Assembly: GCA_009767595.1 (NCBI GenBank)
Contig: VSDK01024160.1
Location: 646,097 to 710,096, forward strand
DNA: 64,000 nucleotides
Origin: Symbiodinium kawagutii
Taxonomy: Eukaryota > Sar > Dinophyceae > Suessiales > Symbiodiniaceae
Reading direction: 5' to 3'
Below are positions 39,001-51,300 of this stretch, piece after piece (positions within the stretch are counted from its first letter, which is position 1; the number at the start of each line of letters is the position of its first letter). The translations under genes were made by a program, and so were the position numbers. The notes beneath the pieces are model-generated. The model worked only from the letters and a program-made list of their open reading frames with translations, did no database searches and was not told the DNA's origin.

Positions 39001-41767
39001 AATTAGTGCTTCGGATTGTTTATTGTTCACCAGCAATGCCCTCGCCAAAAAAAGTCTTGGGAATTGGAATCAGCATACACTGGTTGTGACCACGGGTTGA
39101 GTACCATGTGGGAAACTCAGCTGGGAATTACGTCTATAATTCTATAATGTAGTTGGTGGTTTGAAGGTGGCTTTAAGCATGCTCTTATTGCCTCCAATGT
39201 TTGGGATGGTTGGTTGATTGACTAATTTTTCAGAGGGAGAATGATGGTATCACCGAACGCCTGTCTTGTTGCAATGCTGGCCAGAGACTACCCCTAAACC
39301 AGCGTTCACCCACAGCTATATTTGCAACAAGCAAGTTCAATGTTGACTACTCCTAGGCCGGCTTCAAGCGCTAGCACAGTGTCAGGAAATGCTCGATTTG
39401 AGGATGTATGTATTCTGTGCAAGAGTGCGGGACTGCTGACATTGCCATTATTCATTCCATCATGAGTGAAGATCATAGCTCCAAGCTGGGGGTACCCCTC
39501 CGATCATCCCCAATTTCTTGGGGACCCGTTTCTTTCTGTGTCCGTCATGGTCCATCTTTGGCATCCAAGGATGGTCCAAGAAGTATCCCTTCAACGATGG
39601 AGACTTGACAATTTGTGCGCAGGTGCTATGCAACTACCTCAACAACGCACCTTGCCGATCCAGCTGGGTATCGATGGGGTGGGTCACCGGGCTTGGCTGC
39701 TTTAGTTGGGGTGTCCCTGGGGGAAGGCTCCATGGCAGTCATGCCCAGCGAGCGAGAGAGGATGGTCCTGGGGTTACCTACCCTGTGGTAAACTAGCATA
39801 GCAACGGAAAATCCACCAATTATCAATGTTTTCCTAGGGGTTCTCTATAAAACATTGTGATTTTCCATTGCTATGTTGGTTTACCAGAGGGTAATTGGCG
39901 CTACTGCCGCGATTTGCTGCGCAAATCATTGGATTTCCGATGGCATTCCGAATGCGCAGGTGTAAAGTTGCGGATGTGGCCAGAGAACACCTGCAGGTGA
40001 ACATGATGTACATGATGTTTGTTCCTATAGCTGTTCTGCTGAGGAATCCATGGGGAAACCCCCATTACTTTTTGGTCGGTTCCACCATGGTTCCACCGGG
40101 GCCAGGCTCATCGGCTCGACAGTGACGTGCCGTGGCCAGACATCCGCTACATCTTTGGAGAAATCATGTACGGCGGCCACATCACAGATCAGTGGGACAG
40201 GCGTGTGTGCAACACCTATCTCCTGACCCTGGTTTTGCCGGAGCTCTTGTCCAACATGAACTTGGCCCCTGGATTTAAGTCACCGGATGCATCCAAGATG
40301 GAGTACAGCTCTTATCAGAAGCGCCTTGGAGATTGCAGTGCTGAGGGATTGCCTGGATGACAACGGACACAGGATATCACAGGATCAATTTGGAAGGGGG
40401 GAAAGATGATGCAAAACATGCGGATTGAGATGCCCGTCCTAAGGCTTCCATTGAAGGTCGATTCATCCAAAAGTATCCAAAAGTATTCAAAAGTATATAT
40501 TCAATGCCATTTGCTTCAAGACGCGGGGTGACCCGCCACGCTGGGCTGTTGGACACGCCATGGCAAGCTGAGGTTCATTGAGGAGCGATTCCCTGCCGAA
40601 ATGCCTCAGCTCTTTGGTCTCCATCCGAATGCTGAAATTGGTTTCTTGACGAGCCAAGGCATCAACATCTTCAAAACCGTGCAGAGTCTTGCCAGCACCT
40701 CCTGGCCTCCCCCGTATGAAAGAGGGCTAGCGCTACCTCTGGATCCACATGGCTCCCAAGCAACAGCCAGGTGAGCACATCTCTAAGCAGCTGGGGGGGT
40801 TGTTCATAAAGCGGTGCCCACGCAGAGAGTTTCTTTGGCCGATGGATGGTCTCCATGAGATTCTCCAGTTAAGTCATCCACTGGGGGGTGTCGGACACTT
40901 TTCCCCCCGCTGGATGTTGCTACTCTTAAGGAGGTTGGTGCCTTGCTAATCAGTTAATTAATCATCGTCATGGTTATTCTGAAACGTGTGTTTGGGTAAT
41001 GATTCCTAGCCAGGGACTGTTAGCTACAAGAGGTATTGAGTCAAATTACCCCAGGGGATGACAGGAGGTGGTAGTTTTACGACGCACCATTCCTGCGAAA
41101 TGCGGAAAGCTCAAACTCACAAAACCATGGATTGTGGAGTCCTGGAGCAAGGTCTTTTATTTACCATCGTTTACTTATTGTCGTTCAACCATTCTTCAAC
41201 TATGATTACCCATCCATCAATCACCATACCATCCATGGGTTCAGCGAGGGGAAGAGATTAGCCTTGGATCTAGGATGGTCTCTGGTGCTGACGCTGGTGC
41301 AGCCAAGCTTGACTTGGTGGCGTGCACGCCACACATCGCCAAGTACAAGGAGAGCAGCCCTGGAGCTTTGTTAGGGCAGGTGGTGTAGGCCGAAGCTCAA
41401 CTTGACCTTGACGGGAGCTCCACAACCATGAATAGGCCCATGCGGACCCCAGATTTACCACAGATGGCTGGATGTTTTTTTCCCCTCGATCTGCCATTGC
41501 TGCAAGATTTTCTTCATGTTGTACAGTGCTTGTATCCCTGTCATGGGTGTATTGGTTAGTATTGCTCTAGATCTTCTCTAAATCCCATGGCAGCTGGCGG
41601 AGAGATGGTTTATACCTGAAGCTTCTGTGGCCCAGCGATGCTGATGGTGATAAGATATGGCCATTTCGGAGGTGGTTTGCAAGATCATTAATACGATCCG
41701 GGCTTTAACGACAGTCACTGATGATGATGTTGATGATTATGATGATAATGATGATGATGATGATGAT

Positions 41768-41855
<88 letters not shown>

Positions 41856-41921
41856 ATGAGGACGATGAGGACGATGAGGACGATGAGGACGATGAGGACG
41901 ATGATGAGGATGATGAGGATG

Positions 41922-41978
<57 letters not shown>

Positions 41979-42252
41979 CTGACGCTGATGCTGACGATGA
42001 AGCTGGAGCGGGTGCTGATGCTGACGCCCATGGTGATGCTGATGCCCATGGTGATGGTGATGGGGATNNNNNNNNNNNNNNNNNNNNNNNNNNNNNNNNN
42101 NNNNNNNNNNNNNNNNNNNNNNNNNNNNNNNNNNNNNNNNNNNNNNNNNNNNNNNNNNNNNNNNNNNNNNNNNNNNCTGACGCTGACGCTGACGCTGACG
42201 CTGACGCTGACGCTGACGCTGCTGCTGCTGCTGATGATGATGCTGATGATGC

Positions 42253-42302
<50 letters not shown>

Positions 42303-45300
42303 CTGATGATGCTGATGGTGATAATGTTGATGATGATGATGACGATGGTGATGTTACTCGCTGGAATGATGATTGGTGACTATATGGTTGATTTAAGGGT
42401 GAGAGTGGTTCCCGAGGTGGTACTCATCATGGACCGAATCACAGCAGCTTCCTTCAGGAGGAGCTGCCCCCAGATCTCGACATGGTGGAGATTCGTGGGA
42501 GGCTACGGGAGGAGGACTACACGCCTTACGTAGCTCGGCTGGGCTTAAGAACGGCCTTGGGAGTTTGCTGCTTTGCTTGGCAGACCAGTTTTTTTTTGGG
42601 TGTGTCAGTGAAGCCAATGATGTAGCTAATCGCAATTGACATCATCATCGTCTTCGTTGTTGCCGTCGTCGTCCTTGTCGTTGTGGTGGTTGTAGTCGTC
42701 GTCATGTTCATCATCGTTATCAGCTTGACCATCACAGCTAATTCACACGTTTCATTGTAGTATCATCCATCATCGAACGTGTATCATGCCGTTATCAATT
42801 ATTAATGTGTTTGATCAATTCCCAACAATGTGGCTGGTAATATCTTATTGACACTTGTTTTTTTCCACAATTCGTTGGTTTTGATCCCAGTTGTTGCTGA
42901 CTAAGTTCCGCACTCTAACACAAACTCAATTGCACGGAGGGGCGGCGGCATGTTGCTTGAGCTTATGCTGTCTTGTGTTTTGAACACCTTGGGAATGCCA
43001 CCATTGCTGTGCGTGGGCTCTGCGTGTGGGAAATCGCACGCCCCGTCCCTGCTTGCAGCGGTTTTGATGTTGAGATTTTCTTTCCCATGTCTATGATGAT
43101 TGAGTTCCAAGATCGGCCTGTATTGTACCAATTTCACACTTTTATATCCCCCGTTGGTGCATCATTGGCAATGCCATTAGTCTGGGAATGTCTGAAACAA
43201 GTTTTCCTGAGGTCCACAGTAGTAAAGTGCCCTACTATGTGGAGGGAAATGACCCCAGCCATTTACTTCAAACACATTGGCAATGACTTGTTGGTATGGA
43301 TCTCGCCAGAAACCTAGTCCGCTATCACCCGCTGTTACTACCAAATACCATCATTCGGATCCATTTGGCCAATATTATTATTATTTTTATTATTGTTATT
43401 CACAAGCGCCTCGTACTCCAGAGCATCAGGAAACATTTCTGATAATCAAGTGATGGATTCTCATTGACATTTCTTGACGATTGTTGTTGTGAGAATTATC
43501 CCCAGTGCCTAGCAACTCTGAACATTTGACTTGGATAACCATTATCGACTTTTATTTGCGCCGGTAGTAACCTGATGGGTGAATGACCATATAATTGAAG
43601 GATATTGAAGGTTGAAACAGTTGTTTTCAATTAATTCTCTACCATGATTTTCAACCATCAAAGCGAACTGACCACCATCAATAAACCTTTCACTTGACCA
43701 TTGGTTGCCCGCTCATGCACAACAAGCCACTGAAGGTCATCACATCGTTGCAGGAGATGATGCCAGGGTAAGTGGCTGGTGGTTCGGACGGAGCGATGAG
43801 CTTTGCCTGGGGTATTCTGCCCTAACCCTTTCAATGGGGCCAGGAGCTACCAGGGGTGGCTACTAACCATATGCTAGTGATCAGCTCTGACAACCCACAT
43901 GAGTGGTAATATGAGTGGCTGCTTAAGGCTTATTACATCTTATTACCAGGAATAGCTGGTAATTAGATTGGTAGATAACGTATTTGTTCACACTTCAATC
44001 CCTTTTGAGTTAACTTAATTTACTCACATGCTGGTATTAAGCTATACTGCCAATAAGCTACGAGCTGGTAAGAACCATAGTAGGCTCACTAAGTTATGGG
44101 TCGTCATGGGGTAAAGAGCAGTCTTGTTGAATTTTCCTTAGTGATAGCTTTGGCATGCTATTGCAATAAGTTACATGGTTAATCGCTCTTAAATTTAGTT
44201 TTGTTACTCGGTGGCTCGGAACAGCTGAATAGCTAGTCAGCAGTATGAAAAAATGGGTGGCCGATCGTCAACTTGTGCATCTGCCAATTTCCAGTGCCCA
44301 CTGTATGGATCACAGACAGGATGAGGGGTTGGGAATCCCTGATCCAGATTGGTGTTGATTTGTGCACCAACCATGTGATAACGGTTCCCTGGATTGACCG
44401 TTCCCTGCCAACCCATGTCGGGATCAACCCATAGGGGATAATAAACAGGTTGGTAATGATATACGTATTTCGTTCCTTGCTGACAGGGTTGAAAAACTAA
44501 GTATGTCGAAAAACAATGGTAAACCAGTCAACGATTAGTTGGCAAACGGCTGTGTCATAAACCTGGTCGGACACGCCCAACATAGCTGGTGTCTCCTGGT
44601 ATCGCTTTGGATGGAGGGCACCACGGCCCTGGCCCCTGCCGCGGCGCTGGGAGGAGAGCGATCGGATGAATCTGCTGGTGGGTCAGATGCGACTGCAACT
44701 CACTGAGTTGGAGCTGGGCATCAGTGGCGCGCTCAACATCACCGAACGCATGGAGCTGCTCGGAGCGTTGCACAGCCACCGTTGTGCGGTGCGGTGCTTG
44801 GAGGACTTGGTGGCCTCGAAATTTTGACCAAGCGGTTTTCCAGTTGGGATAGTGATGGATAGTTGTTTGATTGACTTTTTAAGTAGTTGGGATATCCACC
44901 AAGCATTGTATCGATGCTGGCTACACCATGAGGTAGTGATTAAGTACATATGATCACTGCGAAATTTGGCCCTCATGAAGTAGTGAGTACTAGTTTTCAG
45001 CCATACGTTCGGCATGACCTGAATGAAACAGGCTTAGAATCACTTGGTGAATCCTGCCCCCCCAAAAAAATGGTAGTGGTATGTAGTGGTTATGGTTCAC
45101 GATGGCTTCAGTATAGCCATGCTAATGGTTGGTGGTTATGGTTCATGATGGCTTCACTACATGGCATAGGTTTCCCTGTTGAGCTCCCAGTATTGCGCCA
45201 AGGAACTTGTCCACCTGTTTGCAGCTGAACCGGGTCTATGATTCCTGGAGGGCACTGGCGTATCCATCGCTGAAGCCTTTGGGGGCTTGGTTTCAGGAGC

Positions 45301-48300
45301 CGACCGTGGCGCTGGGGAATTTGGGATTAGCCAATCACCATCAATTGGGCATCAATGAGTTCTGACCATCAGATGTCATGGTTAAGTGAGGTTGTCCGGA
45401 AACAGATGTTTGAAACATCATCGCTGTGACGAATTAAGCCGCCTGTTTTGGGGGGGCACAGTACGCCTTTTATGGACAACTCCATGTGATAAATTCATGC
45501 AAAGCCTAGATGCAAAGACTCAAATGCTGGCGCTGCCTTCCGGCGGTGAATCACGGCCATTTTGTATGCCAATCTATCGGTTACCTCTCTCACCGGCATT
45601 TCCAAGAGTTCAGCTACCCAAACCACGATTAGTTTGTTTTTAACATATTAATAATATAGATCGAATGCATACCCATACTGTATGACCATAATACTAACCA
45701 TATTTCCATCATTATTCACCATGATTAATGTTGGTTTCTGATTAATGTAACCCCCCCTAGAAGTAATGAAAATAGATGAAACCAACAGGTAGATACTAAT
45801 CAGAAACCAACATTAACCACTAATTATATTCAGCTACTCCCTATGATTGTTGGCTCATTGATTCACCACCACCGGCCACAACACGGCGTTCCCTGCAGGA
45901 CCTTTTGAGTCGAATGCAGCAGCTGGTTGAATGGACCAACGATCGGATACTTCGCTGCGCTGAGTGATGTCGAGCAGCGCCGTTTTCATTGCAAGGTTGT
46001 CATGGAAGTGTGTGCTGGCTATGGGTCAACATTAACCATCAATATTAAGCAACTATAATAGGGAAAACAATGGTTATAGATGGGAACCAGGGGTACAGGG
46101 TTTTGACCCACAGCCAGCTGGTGGTCTTAAACATGATCATTTTCCCTAGGAATTATTATCAAGTGGTTGGTTGCCGCATATTTTTCATAGGGGTTGAAAC
46201 CACCAACCAGTAGCGCTTGGTGGTTTCTTAAGCCTAAGGCTACCCCCAAAACTATGGCTGCGGCTTTTTGCTGCAAGTGGTAGATGATAACTGGGCGACG
46301 ATCGGCACCCATTTTGAGACCCAGGATGGTTGGTGAAACACTTGCCAACTGGTTGAGCTTACTGTGGCTGAAACAGAACCGCGGTTGGTAAGTAATGGTT
46401 AATGGTGATGGTTATGGTTGGTTGATGGTGATGGTTAATTTTAATGGTTAATAGTGATGGTTAATAGTGATGGTTAATAGTGATGGTTAGTAGTAATGGT
46501 TTTTGATTGTGATTCATGGTCGGTGACAGATGTAAACTATGGTTGATGGTAGGGGAAAACAACCCAAGGTGTTTGTCAATGTTAATGGGTTGGTGGTTTG
46601 ATTGACCTTGCGTTTTTTCTCAATACTTGAGATGGTTGGTTGATGTGGCAATATTTTTTGGATGTGCTTATGACCACCAACGACTTGTCAATGTTCGTAG
46701 TCCATCATGGTACTGTACAATGGTTGAATGCTTGGCTGATCGATCAGTTGTGTGCTCGGTGGTCCATTCATGCTTCTTGGCATTTGGACATATTGGGAGC
46801 ATGATTCTTTAACTTTTTTGCACGATTGAAATGATGAATTGAGTGGTTGGGAGTCGTTTGTTTGATTGTTTGTTTCATTGATTGGTAGGTTGGGTGTGGT
46901 GATTCGCTGATTAGTTCGACAGTCGGTTGCTTGATCAATGGGTTGGCTCGTCGATTGATGGACTATACATCTGTTGATATCAGTTGGTTCATGTAGAAAA
47001 CAGGTTCGGTGTTGTCCAATGGGTTTCATTCAAGTCCGTTCTAATGCTTGTGTGCCATTGGTATGTGTTAACTGTTTACTTGATAGGTTGCCATATGTTG
47101 TCTTCTTTTGTTTACTCGTATTCACATTAGTTTCTTAGTTGAACTAGTTGATGAAGTGATGAAACAATTTCGTTGGCCAATCGTTGATTCATTGCTGAGC
47201 GGTGGTCGCTTCAACTCATTCATCGGTGATTGGTTGATAGATTCGTTGATTGGTTGGTGTGTGGGTGTGATTCCTGCAAATGATGGATCCATTGATGAAT
47301 TGATTCATTGTAGATGGGTTGGCTCGTGAATTTTGGGTTCATGATGAACTCATTAGCGGATCAATCAGTTTATTGATGCACGGTTAGATTGATTTGAGCT
47401 TAATTTTTAGACCAGGGCCGTTGCTTTGAGCACACTTGTTTGATGATAGCAGGATGGTCAAGGGTCAATGCATCAATCCACTTGAAAACTACTCTCATGT
47501 CCGCAGTGGGCTATTTGTTGATCAGTTGAAGAACCGTAGATCATCATGTTGCTTGATAGTGGATTGATGTTTATTGTTGGCTCATGAGGCATGATTGATT
47601 CTGATCTTCATTTGGTATGACCCTGCGGCCGCAACTGCCACCCCCTTCGCAGCTGGCGCAGCTCAGGAATGGGGTCTTGAAATCGACCTGGATCCCCGGG
47701 CTGTTCAATCCCATGGCCTTTCTGACGGCGGTGATGCAAGTCACTGCGCGAAGCAAAGAGCTGCCCTTGGATTTCATGACCAACCGCACCACCTTCCTGA
47801 GCCTTGCCTGGCGGCGCCAAGGAACAGCCATGGAACATGCTTCTTCGTTTGGCTATGGGATGAGGTCATAAACATAAACTGAACATATGGCTATGGGATT
47901 TCAACATAAACATTGTTGAGAAACCACCATTAAAAAAATACTCTACTTCGAGTGATCCCACCATGTCATTTCAACACCGCTTGTTGACTCCACTTTTGTC
48001 TGACATTCTCTCTGGCATTTAGAATGACATTCTTTCTGACATTATCTCCCACATATCTTCTGACATTCTTTCTGACATATCTTCTGACATTCTCTCTGGC
48101 ATACCTTTTGGCATTCTTTCTGACATCCTTTCTGGCACATCTTCTGACTTTCTTTCTGACAACTTTCTAGTCGGACATTCTTTCTGGCATATCTTTTGAC
48201 ATTCTCCCTGACATATCTTCTGACATTCTTTCTGACATGTCTTCTGACATATCTTCTGACATTCTTTCTGGCATATCTTTTGACATTCTTTCTGACATCT

Positions 48301-51300
48301 CTTCCGACATTCTTTCTGGCATGTCTTCTGACATATCTTCTGACATTCTCTCTGACATTCTTTCTGGCATATCTTTTGACATTCTTTCTGACATATCTTC
48401 CGACATTCTTTCTGGCATGTCTTCTGGCAGATCTTCTGACATTCTCTCTGACATTCTTCCTGGCATATCTTTTGACCTTCTTTGTGACATCTCTTGTGAC
48501 AATCTTTCTGACATATCTTCTGACATTTCCTCTGACATTCTGTCCTGACATTTCTTTTGACATTCTCTCTGACATTCTATCCTGACATTTCTTTTGACAT
48601 TCTTTCTGGCATCTCGTTTGACATTCTCTCTGACATATCTGCTGACATTCTTTCTGACATGTCTTCTGACATATCTTCTGACATTCTCTCTGACATTCTT
48701 TCTGGCATATCTTTTGACATTCTTTCTGACATTCTCACTGACATTCTTTCTGGCATATCTTTTGACATTCTTTCTGACATCTCTTCCGACATTCTTTCTG
48801 GCATATCTTTTGACATTCTTTCTGACATCTCTTCTGACATTCTTTCTGACATATCTTCTGACATTCTCTCTGACATTCTTTCTGGCATATCTTTTGACAT
48901 TCTCTCTGACATATCTTGTGACATTCTTTCTGACATTCTGTCTGACATGTCTTCTGACGTTTCTTCTGACATTCTATCCTGACATTCCTTTTGACATTCT
49001 ATCTGACATATCTTCTGACGTTCTTTTTGGCATCTCTCGTGACATTCTTTCTGGCATTCTTTCTGACGTTTCTTCTGGCATTCTTTCGGACATTGTTCCT
49101 GACATTTCTTCTGACATTCTTTCTGACGTTTTTTCCTCGCGGTTGAGGTCCGGCAGCGACCACTGGCCGCAGATGGTCGTGGTTGAGGTCCGGCAGCGAC
49201 CACTAGGCTTGGCCTGTCGTGGTTGAGGTCCGGCAGCGACCGCTAGTCGTGCATGGTCGTGGTTGAGGTCCGGCAGGGGCACCTTCGTGCATGGTCGTGG
49301 TTGAGGTCCGGCAGCGGCCACTAGTCGTGCATGGTGGTGGTTGAGGTCCGGCAGCGACCATCAGTCGTGCATGGTCGTGGTTGAGGTCCGGCAGCGACCA
49401 CTAGTCGTGCATGGTCGCGGTTGAGGAGGAGGAGGCGGAGGAGGCGGAAGCGGAGGAGGAGTCAGCTCTGATAAAATCTGACAACCCTCACCTGACAGGT
49501 GGGGAAAAACAGTATTACGAATCGTTTTAAAGGCCAAATGGAGGTTTCTCCGAAAAAAGAGAGCCCCCAAAATGGTTGGTTTAATATTGTCAATGACTAA
49601 TACTGGATGATTTGGGGGTATTCTAAGAACCTCCAAATTTATAGGTGAACATCCCAATGATTGAGACGAGTTTGGTCAGCTATGACGTGCTCATCAAGGG
49701 TACAGAGTACCGAACCAGAGCCACATTTTCCATGGTCTTTTGCATGATCAGGCCATTCCAGACCGGATAGTAGTGGTTTATCACCAAAAGAGGTTAAGTA
49801 CAAAAATAATGTTGAGCACTTTCGATGACCTTCATACGGGGATCAAAAATAGAATTCAGCAACAACTACAAATGGTGATGAACCATCTAATGTTGCCTTC
49901 CATGGGGTGCATATTTTTGTGCCAAGAATCGGGAGAGGGCACGTGCGGAAGGGAATTGCACCAGGTCAGACGTATCGCCAGGCTCTCAGGAAGAAAGTAA
50001 ACATGGAGCACATGGCATGAGCATTACGTAGTTACAGTACTTGCAGTGTATCTTTGCATTCAAGGCATGTAACATACACAACGATGAATGTAACCCATAT
50101 GTTTGTACCGCTCACTCACACTTGACTTCCCGCTTGCATTCAGACATGAGCACTATGGAGACATGCGTTTACTTCGAACATAGGGATGTTCATGGGCAAG
50201 GGATGATAGCTACCACGGCGCAGCAACTGCCGTTTGAGCCATTAGGATCAGACTCATGTCAAAAAGGCGTGCATGGTGTGCGCTTTGTTCTGCGGTTGTG
50301 TTCCTCAAGACGAACCACTGCCTATTGCAAACGCGAACTTTAGCAACATCTGCTGGTCGCATTCGCTTTCAATCAACGTGCGGTGCTGGTCGGCAGGCGC
50401 AGCACCTCTCCGTGCACGTGCTGGCTTGTGCCACGGAGTACCGCCAAGAAACCGCGATTTTACAACGAAGCGCTGCACGCAACGGCTTTCGCTTCCACGC
50501 AGTTGGTCTTGGAGAACCATGGCGCGGCTTTGCCACAAAGTTTTTGGCTTATGAAAAGAAGCTGCAAGAGTTGCGACGGAAACTGCCACCTGACCAGTTA
50601 GTGATGCTCCTGGATGCCTGGGATACTGTGATCTTGGGATCTTCTGAAGAGCTGGTGGGCAAGATGTCACAGTGGCCTTCAGGTAGCATCCTTTGCGGCG
50701 CAGAACGGGTTTGTGGCCCAAATCACTTCCTGGTTGCGCAGATTGAAGAGCTCTACCCTGATGGTCACACGCCATGGAGGTATCCAAACTCTGGTGGCTT
50801 GGTAGGTCCTCTTCAGCTGATGCTGGAGTTGCTTCATGCCTTGGTTCACGACACAGGCGGCGGAACATTGTCAGCTGAAGAGAATGACCAGGTTCGACTT
50901 CACGATTTCTTGATTGCACGAGCTGGCCAGGGCCGGCCCTTCCCACTGTTCTTGGACACCGATTGCCAAGTCTTCCAGTGCATGTATGAGGAGCAGCCGC
51001 AATGGGATTCCACCTTTGCTGATTCCACACCTCGCTTGCAGAACCGCCTCACCGGCGAAAGACCCGTGGTCGCGCACGGCAATGGCCACACGGGGAGGTG
51101 GTTCCTGTCCGCGATGTACAGCGAGATGAAGCTGCTGGATCACTTGGGCCTACGCATGGACGAGCTCCAACACCTACGCCATGAAATGCCGGTGCCCCCG
51201 GGGACAGAAGTCACTGAGGAGATCAAGGCGGAGTACTGTCCATGGTGGTACATGCCAGGGATGCACAAAGGTGCCACCGATGGTTTCGCCACGTTTCGCT

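Noticed and set aside
41657..42533. Poly-Asp, poly-Met and poly-Ile ORFs of 114-270 codons
   Set aside because: They are frames through a GAT/GAC microsatellite with an N gap. No unique coding sequence supports them.
48042..49226. Six long repeat ORFs (MSERMSED, DILSDISS, TFFLTYLL types)
   Set aside because: A 12-bp satellite keeps every frame open; they overlap on both strands and lack unique domains.
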